A DNA stretch of 64,000 nt from Parasponia andersonii (GCA_002914805.1 JXTB01000207.1:464293-528292); one strand, 5' to 3'. Shown: positions 35,101-48,599, counted from the first letter of the stretch. The notes: a model not told the origin generated them from the sequence alone. Numbers and translations: made by a program.

Positions 35101-37670
35101 TAAATATAAGGAAAAAGTACATGTCTATAACAAAAAATGAAAATTTGATAATCCTTTATTACAATTGTTGAAACCAAATAAAACAAATACTACAAAAAAG
35201 GCAAAGAAGAGAAAACTGGGTTTGGAAACTTACAAGAGCAAGGGCTTCAAAGAGAACAGCATGCGATGCATTATTCTTGTTTACATTTTTCACAACATCA
35301 GTCCCCATCAATATCCGTTGTAAAACCTGAAAACAAAAATAGTAAATTTCTAAGTTCAACTAGACTCCAGAAACGACTAACCAAAAAGACGAAATCTTTG
35401 ATGAAGAACCCTAGAGTAACAAGAATGACAAGTTCCTCAAGAAACAAACCTCAAACAATGATCTTCTGGTGTTTGGATCTTCAATGGTAGGAAAATACTG
35501 AAGAGCCCTCATTGTCTTAACCTGTGATTAAGGTTATATAGATGAGCATTATAGTCACCTTATCATTAACTCATTTTTAAGTTCTGGTGGATCAGCAGGA
35601 TACTTATTTCTAACATTTACGCTATACATCTATTTCTCCAAGTCGACCAAAATTCGCAGATTACTCCTATGCTACACAGCCAATCGGAACTTCAGGGCTC
35701 TAAGGGTGAAAAAAAGTTACAGGTTTTTTAATCCAGTGTCAAAATGTGCAAAGATCATCAAATTGCCGCAGAGGGGGGAAAAAAATTACGAACCTGAAGC
35801 CAGGGAGATGGGATACCATAGTAGGTGTACTCTTGTGGAACATCCTGGTTTCTAGCAAGCCGCTCAAGTATTTTAACACATTTTGGAAGGCTACTCCAGT
35901 ATGCTTCATGGTTATTCGACACAAGGGCAACAAGAAGGCTCATAGAGGATGTCAACACACCAATATCACGCTCATCCAAAAGTTGGGCCATACGGTCCGC
36001 CCTAAAATACAATAAAAAAGGACCGCAAAAAAATTTAGAAAGGAAAAAACACAAGAACTTATGTTGGAAATTTTCCTGTCAAGAAAGTAATTTAAAAAAT
36101 CATACCATCCATCTACATTGACTACATCAGGATTTTTCCTGTACAAACGCAGCAGACACAATGCAGCTTTCTTTCTTACAAGTGGTCTACAGCTGCTAGA
36201 TATCTAAATCAAAAGGCATAGTCAATACTAGTAATTTTGTTCTAAAATTCGTCTAAAATTATAGATAATTTTGTCTCTTACAAGTAACTTTTGCACATCT
36301 GGGGCCAATGACTCGGCAAATTCTCTTCCACCAATATTCCCAACCTGTAGAGATGGTAAACATGGTCAAACCTTCAAGTGAATATAGAGAAATGACACAA
36401 TATGAAGAAAGTGGTACCGGGAAAAAGTGGCAAAATGTAAACAAAATTGGTCATCTAAATGAAAGGTTCAAGAATCAAGACAGATGTCATTCCAGAATGA
36501 GAGCAGATAATAAAAATAAGCACAAAAAAAATGCGCCAAAATGCAGGATAGATTGTCAGTGCACAATATCATAAGGCAAAAAAGATTATGAGCATTTAAA
36601 GTTTATTATCCAAGATATGGAGAGAGAGAGAGAGAGAGAGAGATTTTGGCAGACAAACAGATTAAAATTTCTCTTTAACGCGATCATAACCTTTTTAAAA
36701 GACGAGTAAACAACGAGAAAGTTCTAAAAACTTGAACAGATTTCCCATTGACATACCATTGTCAATGCCAGACACTGGAAAGTTTCATTGCGTCCAATAA
36801 TATCATTGCGCACGGCATTTATGGCTAACCTCAGAAAGTCGTGGTTCTCATTTAGTAAACATGATGTCACGATGTACCCAACCTGCAGCCAGTACAGCAC
36901 AGTTGGAAGTCAGTAACTCAAGAGTCAACTGTATTTGGGCATAAGGGAAAAATGTAACATTCAAAACGCATACTTAAATGTTGACTTAACTTGAATACAA
37001 AAATGTCAATCTATGTCTACCACTGATCATCAACTATAAGAGTAGTAAAGGCACCATTAGAGACTCGAAAAAAAGCACAAATATAAAACTTCTAGGGCAT
37101 CTATGAATCCACAAAATAATTGTTAATAGCATATAGTAATATATCCCAACCCTGGCTTAACTAAGAAAAACACTACCATCCATTCATCAACATAATCTCT
37201 CTAAGAATTTTTTTGTGCCGCATGAAACATCATAAGCAATACTCCAAACCTTGCTTTCAGCTATTTTACCAGAGCCAACTAATACCTAGCATAAATCCCT
37301 GATCCTATGAACAACTAAAAGGAAATAGAAATTGGAATAAATTGACAATGAAACGTGAAAAAACATATCTACCTGCTTTTCTGGATACTTCGGTGCAGAT
37401 ATTAGAGAAACAGCTTCCATGTGACCAAAATCCACATCATAACCCAACATGTGAATGTAAAGCATTTTCCAGACATACTTCTTCTTCTCATAAGGTGACA
37501 AGCCCTGCAACAACCAAAAAAAAAAAAAAATACTTCAAACCAATTGCCAACTCTTTCCTAACAGGATATGTGTATTTTTTCAGTATTAAGCACAAGGTAT
37601 TTTTTCAGTATTAAGCACAAGGTATCTCTAAGAAGCCGACTCTCTCTGTGTTAACAATTAAAAATAAAAT

Positions 37671-37725
<55 letters not shown>

Positions 37726-39582
37726 AACATAATTAATTAATTATTAGGTTAAAAAGCAAGAAAGATGAGAATTCACTATAAACTGAATTGCAAGCAAACA
37801 GACCAGACAAAAATAATGCAAATAAGAATTAGACATAAATCACTACTATGAATACATGGTCTTAATCTGCCTAGGGAATGAATAAATAGAAAGTGACACA
37901 AGTTAATTGGATAAATGGGAAAACAACATAATTGCATAAAAGATCATATGAGTTAAACAACTACATTCATTTGACAACTAGGGGAAAATAAATTTGGGTT
38001 CAAAATTATTACAAAATAAACAAGCAGTTCCAATACAGGCCTTGCGCAATTTCAATTAGACTCTAAAAGATAACATAAAAGGCCAAAAAAGAACAAGCAA
38101 ACAAAACAACGTATCCAACATACTTGGGGTGGATAATGAGGTCTCAACCTAGCAGATGATTACAAGGCCCCATCATAGGACAATATTAGTTTCCAAGAAA
38201 TTTTGCAGTCTGACTTGATTATATATGTTTCAAAAACGGGATGGAAGTAAATGGTTGGTAACTTAATTCCTCAAGAAGCAATTGCACAAATAAATTAGAA
38301 AAGTGGTTGGAAAAGTGGGTTTGGATCTGATACTCTGATAGAATAGAATCTGGACTCGGGAAATTACCTTATTGTTATGTCATCTAAAACGCCACCCCTG
38401 CAACCTTAATAAAAAATAGACACAACCTAAGCTACACTAGGATTTCTGACAAAAAAAAGCTTATGCGAAATTCTAAGCAAGGGAAAATCAGGAAAACACG
38501 TGCAAACCAAACTCTCCAAGAATTATCCTGATTTATTTATGCTTAGTGCAATAGGTAATCGAATATAAGGGCATCCTATTCCTAGAATGGGTGAAAAATA
38601 ATCTCCATTATTAATCACTAAATTGCTGATCTATATTAACTATCAGACACAAGAAACAGTTATTAGAAATATCAATTTAAAACCTGTAAAGTTTCTACCA
38701 TGCAAATTTCAACCTTGAAAAAAATATCACAGGTGGATGGATCTAGCAAGACTGCAAGAAAGATGAGGAACACAGATACAGACTTATTTTAGGTAACGAA
38801 CGCTCCATTAATAACGCTAAGCTTGGGTCCAGTCCAATGCCTTGTATTCTTCAAACTTCTAATGACAGAAGCAATTCCTAAATCTCATATGCTTTTTAAA
38901 AGGAGTATTCAGTCAATCTTGCAGACCATCAGATGACGTAAAATTTCCCATTAGTTTAGTAAAGCTAAGTGTCTTCAATATCCTCATAAAGAAAAGTACC
39001 CACCAATTGAAGCAGAAAACTAGAGACTGTTGTCTAAACTGAGCTTGCATTTGTCAATTATATACTTAAAACTAAAGAAGCTCCTTCCAACTGAGCAAAA
39101 AAGCTAAAGTAGTAGTGTTTTACTACCAATGATCCATACAGCATTGCGTTCTTATTGTCTACCCAGACTGAAAGTAGTCCAAAACATAGAAAATTTTGAA
39201 ATTAGCCTGAATTTCCTAGGGCACAGCAATCGGATTCCATGAAACTCTGCGCTCAATTGGGTACCCAACAAGACAGTCACTTTAACTAAGTAGAGCATTT
39301 ATGCATTCACATCTCCCCAACACAAAATTGAAAAACGAAATTTCCATCCAAGACTGAGGTTAACCCAATAACCTCAATCCCAATTCAAACTTGGATCAAA
39401 ATAAAAAGAAATCGTAAACCTAAAACACTAGCTCGTAGGGCTAACCTAACCTTTTCGTTCTTGAAGCGCGTACGGACATTGCCAAGCTCCTTATCGACCC
39501 TTAGCCTCTCCTGCTCTTTGTTCTGGCAATTTCGAATGTCGCTGATGAAGACAGAGAGGCCTCGCATACCGGACAAAGCCAT
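27350..39582 (-). CDS. AP2A: AP-2 complex subunit alpha (alpha-adaptin)
   Basis: This is the large subunit of the AP-2 clathrin adaptor, which binds plasma-membrane lipid and cargo in endocytosis. Twenty-seven exons join in frame to 1021 residues (Arabidopsis about 1012): 39451-39582, 37373-37504, 36757-36882, 36282-36344, 36106-36203, 35794-36001, 35450-35521, 35234-35326, 34398-34499, 34118-34215, 32942-33023, 32722-32810, 32513-32618, 32374-32439, 31293-31399, 31100-31204, 30898-31018, 30573-30755, 30133-30366, 29575-29655, 29219-29383, 29045-29131, 28841-28966, 28334-28414, 28173-28244, 27596-27675, 27350-27506. It starts [20 protein letters not shown] and ends [11 protein letters not shown]. 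The armadillo-like adaptin trunk spans about 1-600, the flexible hinge about 601-740 ([16 protein letters not shown]), and the appendage about 741-1021, with beta-sandwich ([19 protein letters not shown]) then platform ([19 protein letters not shown]). All introns are GT/AG. No defect is seen. Confidence 0.97.
31925..32310. repeat. Intronic minisatellite with CT and CA microsatellites
   Basis: Inside an AP2A intron, a unit of about 110 bases (TTTGTTCTTAATATACCATA, then ACAGAAACATAAAAGTTTGC and a CT run) occurs about two and a half times, with CA runs at 32002 and 32292. Confidence 0.8.
33664..34060. mobile_element. Harbinger-type (Tourist-like) MITE in an AP2A intron
   Basis: Left end GGCCATGTTTGGTAGGA and right end TCCTAGCAAACAGAC are imperfect inverted repeats flanked on both sides by TTA, the usual 3 bp target of PIF/Harbinger. 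It lies in the intron between AP2A exons 10 and 11. A related left end (GGGCTTGTTTGGTGGG) at about 13934 in the DAO intron 2 may be a remnant of a similar element. Confidence 0.65.
37570..37721. repeat. 26 bp tandem pair and CA microsatellite in AP2A intron 1
   Basis: TATTTTTTCAGTATTAAGCA is repeated 26 bases apart at about 37571-37622. A run of about 23 CA units lies at 37674-37721. Confidence 0.85.
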
Positions 39583-39900
39583 CTCCGGTCAGATCCAGTT
39601 ACAGGCCCGAGACCAACGACGGTGATTCTTCCTCTCTCGAATTCTAGATCCTCGATCTGAGACGGCTCAACGAGAAAGAAAGCTGAGGTAATCTAAGCCA
39701 AAATCAGCTTCAATTTCTTGAACCCACCACGAAACAGACGAGAATTTGAACTACGTACCCCAGAGAGAGAGAGAGAGAGAGAGAGAGAGTCCTTTTGATC
39801 TAGAGAGAGGAATGGTTTGATTCTAGAGAGAGAGAGAGAGAGAGAGAGGAAGAAGGTGGACTGAGAGAGAAGAATTTTCAGAAAAAGAAAAATAAATAAA
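39583..39900 (-). promoter_or_regulatory. AP2A 5' UTR and promoter-proximal region
   Basis: GA runs at 39762-39789 and 39825-39848 read as CT-rich tracts on the gene strand, as in many plant 5' UTRs. The transcription start is not determined. Confidence 0.5.
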
Positions 39901-42222
39901 TAAAAATTAAATAGAAATGAAATGAATACAAAGCCATCGTCCACTAGGCAAAGGCAGGAGGAGAGACGACTTTTATTTACCCTCTTTGCCCTTCATTTTT
40001 TTTTTTTTTCATCATTTCCATTTTTCCACCTAATACTTCTTTAAATATTCCATATTTTATTTTTTTTCATAGTTTTTCCTTCCCAAAAAAAAAAAATTCA
40101 GGTCTGCATAGACTTCTGTCACACAATATAACATATTAATATGCAAATGTAATGAGAATTTAGGTTTCTTTTTTTTTAATACTATTATTCCTCCTGATGA
40201 TATGTTATGGTCATTGGCAAATTCGTCTTTGAATTTTTCGTTCGTTTACAATTTAGTCCTTCAAGAAATATGTTGACAATTTACTCCTTGAATTGATAAT
40301 CTTGGGCAATTGACTCTAGATAGGCAACATAACAAACGTTTTGTGGGATTATCAATTTCGACCCTTTTTAAATACATGTGATGTAAAAAGAGACAACTTA
40401 TAAATCATTTATAAAAGTATGACTTTTATTACTATGTCATTTAATGAATATTTCGGAGTTTCAAAATTATCCCTAACTCGACCTTAGTCAAAAAATTTCG
40501 ACCAAGTCGAAAAAATTAAAAGTGACAGAGACGGTGCCGGGAAGACGGCCGGCTATATTTTCGACTATGGTCGAAAGTCAGTCGAACGTCGGTCGAAAAT
40601 TTCATCTGGTGGCTTCGACTCCAGTCGAACATTTTCGACTATGATCGAAATTTTCTAGCCACCAATTGAAAAACAATCGAAACAATCGGCAAAAGCGGCC
40701 GGGCAAGTTCGACCACGGTCGAAAATTTTCGATCTTAGTCGAGTGGAGGTGCCGCCACCGAGGTCGGGACCAGTGTTAGTGGCTAAAGTAGTTTGAAGTT
40801 TGTTGAAAAAATAGGGTATCCAAGTAATTTTATACTTGTGACATGACAATTGGGGTTAGTTTTGAAAATATTAATAAGTGAGTCCTATTTTTCATCACAA
40901 GAATTTAGTAAACCCCCTAAGTGTAAATTCCCCAAACGTTTTTTACATAAATTAATTCTCAGTGCACTAGTCATGTGATTTTAAAGTGGCAAAAGTGAAA
41001 ATAAAAATAGTCTTGTGATTTTAAAGTGGCAAAAATGAAAACAAAAATTTTCTTCCTCTTTCTCTCTTGCTCCTTATGGCCATTGGGCTTCTCTCAAAAA
41101 TTACAAACTTTTATACTTTCTAATATCCAACGGCCTTCCATGGTTAAAGATGACCAAAACCTACACTACCATGGCTTCCGTAGATACACATGGCAACCAT
41201 GAAAATCTTTTCTTTTCATAATATTTTCTTAAAACTATTATTCTTTTTTTCTTCTTTTTTTTTCGGTCTTCAAGTTATGTAACTGTAAACGACATTTTTT
41301 TTTCAGTTCCATATCTTTTTTAAACTGGTATTTGGTTCAGTTTTATTCTCTTTGATGAAACGCTCGTGTTTCCAATCATGTATTTTTTTTCCAAAAACTT
41401 TTAAAATTATCTCAAAATTATTTTTAAAAAAATAGTGATTTGATATTTGGGCAAGTTAAAATATTTTTTTGTAGGCTAAGTATTTAAGATTTAGGAGGTT
41501 TAATCGAAATTAAATACGTAAATGATGATTTAAATCCTATAATTGTATTTTTCTAAACTGAAAATAAATCTTTGTCGAGTTTGATTAGGTCCAATCGGTC
41601 CAACCCGATGGAGCTCGATTGGGGTATCCTAGGTTTTTTTGTGTCATGTCAATAAAAAAAAATTTTAAAAAAAATTTTTGAAAGAAAAAAGATAAGGGTA
41701 TTTTTCAAAAGAGTGACTGAGGGAAAGTTATTGAGCTTATTAATCCCTTTTTTCATATTACTAAAATACTTTTTAGTTCAATTTTTAATTAAAAAAATAG
41801 TTTTTAAAAATAAAATAGGTCTCACAAAAACAATGTTAAGTACCAAATATACTCTTATGCATATGTTACATGAACAATAATAGGTTGTCCAATATTTTTA
41901 ATTCTTATTAACTGATAAATATTATTAGGATCTCACCTCTTATCTCACTTTTAATATCACCTAATGTTTTGTTTGAGTAACTAGCATTCATTTTGTAATG
42001 GTATTAAATCTATCTACGGCAAGTTTTACCAATTACAAAAATGATAACTCATATGATACCATATGATATTAAAAAAGTGAGATAATATGTAGAATTCCCA
42101 ATATTATCTTCAGACCTCATTTCGTAAGCAGGATTGGAGATCTTTACTTTATTGCATTGTAATAGATTAGAGTGGAATAACTTAATACTATTCTATATTT
42201 AGTGTAGTATTGAATTGGATTA
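39901..42222. other. Intergenic, no gene seen
   Basis: AT-rich DNA. A GC-richer island at 40480-40760 is packed with TCGA-type palindromic words and is reported as a finding. About 45 bases around GTGATTTTAAAGTGGCAAAA are duplicated in tandem near 40976-41060. No coding resemblance is seen on either strand. Confidence 0.6.
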
Positions 42223-43122
42223 AGAGCATCTCCATGCAAATGACAATGCAAATGACAAATTTGGGACTTACTTTTTTATTTTGCTCTAATGGGTATGTGC
42301 TAAAAAAAGTGTCATCTCTATATTTTAATGTATATAATTTATATTTTACCCGTTTGAATTACAAATATTTACTAGTATGCAACCACTACTATATTTATAT
42401 AGAGTAAAAAATTTAGATCACATCTTAATATTTAACTACATCTAGTGATAGACCCATGATTATTTTTAAGGGAGGGTATAACATAAAAATTTTGTACAAA
42501 ATTAACCCATGATTATTTTTAAGGGAGGGTATAACATAAAAATTTTGTACAAAATTAAAGCACAAAAAATATAAGTTAAACGGGAGATTGAGGATTTAAA
42601 TATCAAAAAATAGAAATTTGGGACCTAAATGCCAAAAACACAATAATTTGAGGACTTTTGCTGCCAATTACTCAAATATTTACTTTTTTTTTTCAATTTT
42701 AAACATAATGTGATATAATATCATGTAATAAGATTACTAGTTGTTAATAATAAGTTCTTAGAAAAAAAAATAAGTTTTAATAGAAAATAGGAAAGAAAAA
42801 AATATAGAGAAATGAAAATAATAAAGAGAATAAGAGGAAAAAAAATATAAAAATAGATATATGGTATTTATTAAGGATTTGAAAGGTAACTATAATTTAA
42901 CTTTGATTAAAATATACAAATAAAATAATTTAAAAAAGTATCATGAATTAATTTATGTATTATTTAAATAAAATTTTTATTCCCAAAATTAGGTATGCAT
43001 TAGTTATTAAAGACATAAATAACTTAAATTAAATTTTTGAATGAAGTAATATATGGAAGTAAAATAATTTATAGAAGAAAGGGTTTTAATATAAAATATA
43101 TGCCTTTAAATAAATATATGTA

Positions 43123-43157
<35 letters not shown>

Positions 43158-43549
43158 TTCAGAAATCCCTTTTGCCTAAATGTAGGTCCACCCTTGACTA
43201 TATCCAATTTTTAGGAAAAATAGAGAAAAATATAAATTAAAAAAATATTTAGTCATCTCCAACTTAACCATCTAACTAACAATATAATAAAAGTAAAAAA
43301 TTTATATCACATAATCAATATTTAAGTATCAACTATTCTTCTAATCCTATATAAACACATGAGGATTCTTGAGTAATACTCATCATTCTCTTGCAAACAA
43401 AAATATCTTGATGCCAAATATATCACCAATTTTGGCATATACCCAAAAAAAAAAAGCCAAATTTGGCACATTATTGAAGCAAGGTATTTTTTGAAGAAAT
43501 GCCAAAATTTGGCATTGGCACATCAAATGACTTTCTCACTAGAGATGCT
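42223..43549. mobile_element. Harbinger-like non-autonomous element, 1.3 kb
   Basis: The left end AGAGCATCTCC and right end AGAGATGCT are inverted and flanked by TTA on both sides. Subterminal words (GCAAATGACAAATTTGGG on the left, CCAAATTTGGCACA and CATCAAATGAC on the right) are also inverted. The centre carries an exact 53 bp tandem duplication (42453-42558, CCCATGATTATTTTTAAGGG) and an AT run at 43121-43155. No transposase is seen. Confidence 0.6.
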
Positions 43550-43597
43550 TTAAGATTACTTCTTATATAATGGGACCCCTTAATAATAAATAGGGAT

Positions 43598-43903
43598 TAT
43601 ATCTTGTATTTTAATATTTTATTCAGTTTATATATTTATTTTGGCTATTATTAATATTAATCATTAGAATTAATATCTGTTATAAATTTATACCCTGATA
43701 CCAATTTAGAGCAATTAATTTACTAAGCTTTAATAAACTTATTATCGGATCAGTTTTTATATGGTTTATTTTCAATTTTTTAAACGATATCTTAGTAAAT
43801 TAGTTGCTCTAAATTGATATTACGGTATAAATTTTTAACAGATTTCAAATCTAAATATTAGTATTGATGATAACTAAAATACAAGATATAATTTGAACAA
43901 AAT
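43598..43903. mobile_element. Foldback MITE, copy 2
   Basis: Same family as 862-1188: shared words include TTTTAATATTTTATTCA, GAGCAATTAATTTACTAAG and AGTAAATTAGTTGCTCTAAA, in the same inverted layout. The right end runs into an ambiguous base and an AT run. Confidence 0.7.
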
Positions 43904-43927
43904 NATATATATATATATATATATATT
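43904..43927. other. Ambiguous base and AT microsatellite
   Basis: Position 43904 is N, directly before a run of about 12 AT units. This is probably a base that could not be called at the microsatellite edge. Confidence 0.9.
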
Positions 43928-44519
43928 TGTATGAGATTAGTTATCTCATGCAAATTGGACTAATTTAGGATATGGACTATTTATCTAAATTCTTAATCCA
44001 GGTTGACATAAAAAATGAGATTAGAGTCATTCTTGACCAACTTTTCTTCTTCTTTTTTAAGGTCTTTTACCTTGATTTCTACCATGTAGGAGAAGGAGAT
44101 CTTATCTTCCTCTATGGTAGGGTTTTTCTTTTCCTTTTTATTTTTATTTTTCTATTCAAATAATTCTTCCATATGTTTGAAGGTATGTGTCCTCTTAAAA
44201 TTAGATCTATAAAGGTTTTCTGCTACCTGAATCTATATTTGTATGGATTTTATTTATTTTTGTGTCTTTTTTTTTATTTTTCTCTAAATTTGATAGTTTA
44301 GATATGATCCAAATTTGGATGAACTTTTTTGTTGAAAATTAATTTTTGCAAAAGATTCGTTTTTACATCAATTAAACAAGCCAATCCATATGGTGATGAG
44401 TGACATTTTAAAAGAGCGAAAGAGGAATCTCTAGAGGAGCTAAAGTTATACTTATTAGACATAAACAAAATCTAATATAAACCTAAAAATCATTCATTCT
44501 AAATAATTAGGTTTGGGAT
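43928..44519. repeat. Dispersed repeat, related to 45585-45800
   Basis: About 44060-44290 and 45620-45790 share collinear words (TTTTATTTTTCTATT, TATGTKTGAAGGT, ATTAGATCTATA, GGTTTTCT). This is a dispersed repeat pair of unknown type; no gene is seen. Confidence 0.45.
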
Positions 44520-44940
44520 TGTTGAGAATACCTATGTCCATAGCGATCAAGCTGAGGACTCGGTAATGATCACGAAAGTAGAAGTGAAAAGCAATAAAGA
44601 GCCTGAGGGTTAGAATCTTCTACTGCCAAAAGTACTAAAAATTTGCTCAATGGATATCTTTATCAGTAATGGTGGCTGACAGAGAAAAACGTACGTATAA
44701 GTTTGGCACGAGGATTATAACACTATAGTTTCCATTATATAAGACAACTCAATTAAGGTATTCATCAACCTTAACTAGGTTATCTAACCAGATATTCACA
44801 TTATTAGTCCATATCTAGATAGATATTCTGACCTAACTTAATTAGATAACCAATTAAGATATACAAAATAATATGGCTCAATATAATTACTTAAATATGT
44901 GGGCCACATAACTATAGGAATATAAATTTCCTAGTAATAC
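44520..44940. mobile_element. Possible old solo LTR related to the Copia LTRs at 57381 and 63259
   Basis: Words occur in the same order as in the Copia LTR: GATCACGAAAGTAGAAG for GATCACGTAAGCGGAAG, GAGCCTGAGGGT for GAACCTGAGGGT, then a GTCTTCC-like and GAATACTC-like section, and GTGGGCCACATAACTATAGG near the end. Boundaries and target duplication are not clear. Confidence 0.4.
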
Positions 44941-47000
44941 TCCTTATGGAGTTGTGTCTACGTTATTTATGTTTCGTATACTATTTTTTTCTTCTTGTTC
45001 ATTAGTAAGAATCAATAGTTTAGTTAATTATTTAGTATGATCATCATGTCTCAGTAATTTTTATTGGATTATTATTGAATAGAATAAAATTCTTTTTATT
45101 CAAAAAAACAAAAACATAGGAAAGGATAAATCATTCTTATCTCAATTCTATTCCTATGTACAAATAGGGGCCTTAACTGATTAGATTCAATTACAAAAGA
45201 CTTATGAATTCAAGGACTACTTCAATATAATTTTTTTATGAAGGACCAAATTGAAAATGAATGAAAAATTTAAGGACTAACAATCTAATGAAGAGAAGGT
45301 AATTATTATTGGAGTGCTTTTTATTTCCATTAGCTTTCCTTTTTATAGAGGTGAAAGAGAGCTTTTTTCTAGACAAATTGTGGTTAAAAGAATTATTACG
45401 TGACTTATATAACCATGCATATTTATATATGTGTATCAATATATTATGAAGCTATTTTGGTGAGAAAATTAAATGATCAACTTTGATTGATTTTTTCAAG
45501 GCACCAGATATTTTTCTTAAAAAAATCTGTTAATCTTTCGCTCTCATATTTTAAAAGTTTCTTCATCCTCTCTATCAAGTCTCTTATTACCCCTTAATTT
45601 TGACCTTACAAAAGAGGGAGACCCACCTTAGGATCTTGTTCTTCAAGTATAATTCTTTTATTCGCTTTTATTTTTCTATTTCAATAATCCCTCTTTATGT
45701 GTGAAGGTTCACTTTCCCATAAATATAGATCTATTTAGGTTTTCTCATGCCTAAATCTAAATATGATGAGTTTTATCTTTTTTTTTCCTCTAGATTTTGT
45801 GGTACTCTTATGGGTTTAAAGATTCTATGTTTCGATCTCGAAAAAATTATCCAATCAAATATTAACTTATCTGTCAAATCTATTATTATCATATTAGTCA
45901 AAAGAGCTAACTCTAGTAATGAGATAAATCCAAAACACTGAAGAAGTATCTCACATGGTACTCTAAATGTCTCTTTTATGAAGTTGTGCGTATGCCTTAA
46001 TTCAATAGCTCGTGCACAAATATTTCTATCGTCGTGAGTAGATCTACTGAATTTAAGTAATTGTTTATTATTATGAATTATACGTGATTCAATCTTTGTA
46101 TTGGATTTGTTACTATACTCATTGTTTGGTTGAGTGAAACTAGTAATATTTTTTTTTGGTATATGTTAGTACATGTGCTAAAACTTGCACAAAATTTAGC
46201 ATATGCTTAATTTGGTATAAGAAATGACATTGTATGATTTTTTTTAAATATAATATGATAAATTATGAATTGAGAATATTATTCTGTGTTTTATGCAGTA
46301 GCATAAATTTTATACCGGATTGGAGATTCTCTTAATTGTAGCCTTGTCTCTACTTTATCCAGTATCCATCAACAATTATTATTTTCGATCTCAATGTTTT
46401 TCTATTATCTATTTAATTGTAGATTTATTCCTTGCAACAATAAATAAAGTGGCTCTTTATATAAAAAGAAAAAAAGAAAAATACAGTGGCTCCTTGTCTC
46501 CTTGATGAAAAGGGATAATAAAAGGATACTCCATAATTAAATTTGAATTAAAATAAACAACTTTTATTGATTTCTTATGCACACCTCTGTTAACTAATTT
46601 TGAGAAAAGCTAGGTAAATATTTAATATTTAAAGCTATAGATCTTTGTGAAAAACTAAATAAGTAGAAGGGTCCTTTTCTATATAAAAACGAAAACGGAT
46701 GATTACAACTTTTATGGGCAAAGTTGAAGCAGAAGAATTGTCTGCTCCCGTAATTTCATACTGGTTTCCACTCCCAACATCATATCAGTTTCCATTTATA
46801 AAATAAAGTAGAGCCATAATTCTTACCTACTTTCAATGAGATTTAATTACACTAATAAAGATAAGATTAGTAATGAAGATATGGATTTAAATTCTATAGT
46901 TGGTTTTGATATTGATGATAAATTATTATTGTATTAATGTCAACAATAATGTTAAAAAACTTAATTGAAATAAAATGAAAATTAAACTCGATAGTACAAT
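44941..47000. other. Intergenic, no gene seen
   Basis: AT-rich DNA holding one copy of the dispersed repeat (45585-45800). Short open frames such as 45747-45941 and 46320-46505 lack family resemblance. Confidence 0.55.
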
Positions 47001-47004
47001 TACT

Positions 47005-47525
47005 TGGATAAATGCATTTATTAGTCTTTGAACTATGGAGAAAGTCTCACTTTAGTTCTTAAATTTTAAAATTCGTCATATTGACCATTAAAATATTAAA
47101 TAAGTTTCATTTTAATCTTTTTTGTAATATATTATGTTTGATTCTTAATATTAAGAGCACATGAGAGGCATTTGTTTTTATGTATTATTGATTTCAATAA
47201 AATATCACATTTTGAATTGTTTTAAAAAGTATTATTATCAAATTTACAACTAATTGTATTCGGTCATTTATGTTTGAATTGTTTCAATTCATGTTCTGAT
47301 CTTTTTATAGTATTAATCTATACTTTTGCATATGAAATAAGGACATATGTGTTTCATGTACTTCTTTTATTAGGAATGAAATGAAATCTATAACAAAAGG
47401 ACTAAAATGGAACTCTTTCTATAAAGCAATGGCCAAAACAATAAATGTAAAGCTTAAGAATGAAAATGGGACTTTTCCCAAAGTTTAGGGTCTAATTAGG
47501 TCATTCATCATAAACACTTAATTCA
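47005..47525. mobile_element. Possible MITE with inverted ends
   Basis: The left side (TTATTAGTCTTTGAACTATGG, AGTCTCACTTTAG) is roughly mirrored by the right side (GGGACTTTTCCCAAAGTTTAGG, GTCTAATTAGGTCATTCAT). The match is imperfect and the target duplication was not found. Confidence 0.35.
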
Positions 47526-48599
47526 AGTGATAATCATACTATAATGATGAAGTTTAAGGTTTAAATATTGTATTCCTTTTAAACAAATAAAACAAAATAG
47601 AATTGGAAAGGATATTTATTTACATGACAAAGAAAAAGAATTATCTCATGCCCTGTGACTCAAATAATGAAGACGAAAAAGAAGTTTGTGGCACTAAAGA
47701 TCCTTGAATTTTTAATTAGGTTGGTCACTAAACTAAGTAAATGTCCAAAAGTTTTCTTGAAGTAACTAATAAGTAATAATGTCCATTTTATCAAAAATTA
47801 TTAACGCGGTTGAAAATTGGACTGAAGAAAAAGCATGTGAAGTGCAATTTAAGAAAAAAATGTCCTGTTATTTTAGATTTATCGGCAAATTTCTATGTTT
47901 TAGAAGATCTCTTGTGTCTTTCTTAACATCTTTAATTTTAACAACAAAAATAAAAAAGAGATGTTATTATTATCAATAGGTTAATTCATGAAGATTTTTG
48001 AACATTTTTTTTTTCCTTAAAAGTGAAAATTTATTTAGTTTATGGAGTAGATGATCATTGCCTAATGAATTTAGGGACTTTTGTACACAGACACCCGGAA
48101 AAAAATGTAATACTATTACTATGTCAATCATTACTGAGCTATGCAATGTTTGGCAATTTTGAATTGCTTGCACATGCAAAATGTGAGTATTGAAAGAAAA
48201 AGTAGTAGAGGGCACCAGTAGTATGTAAAAGCCACTGGTAAAATTTATCCCCCCGCCCCCAAAAAAAATGAACAAACAAATGTATTATAGCAAAACGATT
48301 AAGTCTTGGACCCAATTTATGTAAATGTTGGTTTTTAAAATGTTGTTATAAAATGACTAATATATTATTATATATATCAAATGTAGAATATAATATACCT
48401 AATATAAAAACTAATATACTCGATGGATAAGCTAAAGCTCATATATAAGGTAGTGAAAAAATATATATTTAGTTATTTAGCTATATATAGAGAAAAATTG
48501 ACGTTTATTAAAATTAGATATAAAAAAAAAAGACACCCACTCTAATTTTGGGCTAATTACAAAAATCCAGGCCCAAAGAACCAAAATTTGAAAAATGGA
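47526..48599. other. Intergenic, no gene seen
   Basis: AT-rich. The stretch at about 48330-48440 resembles 49960-50050 (TATAAAATGACYA, TATAATATACYYAATATAAAAA), suggesting another dispersed repeat. Confidence 0.5.
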
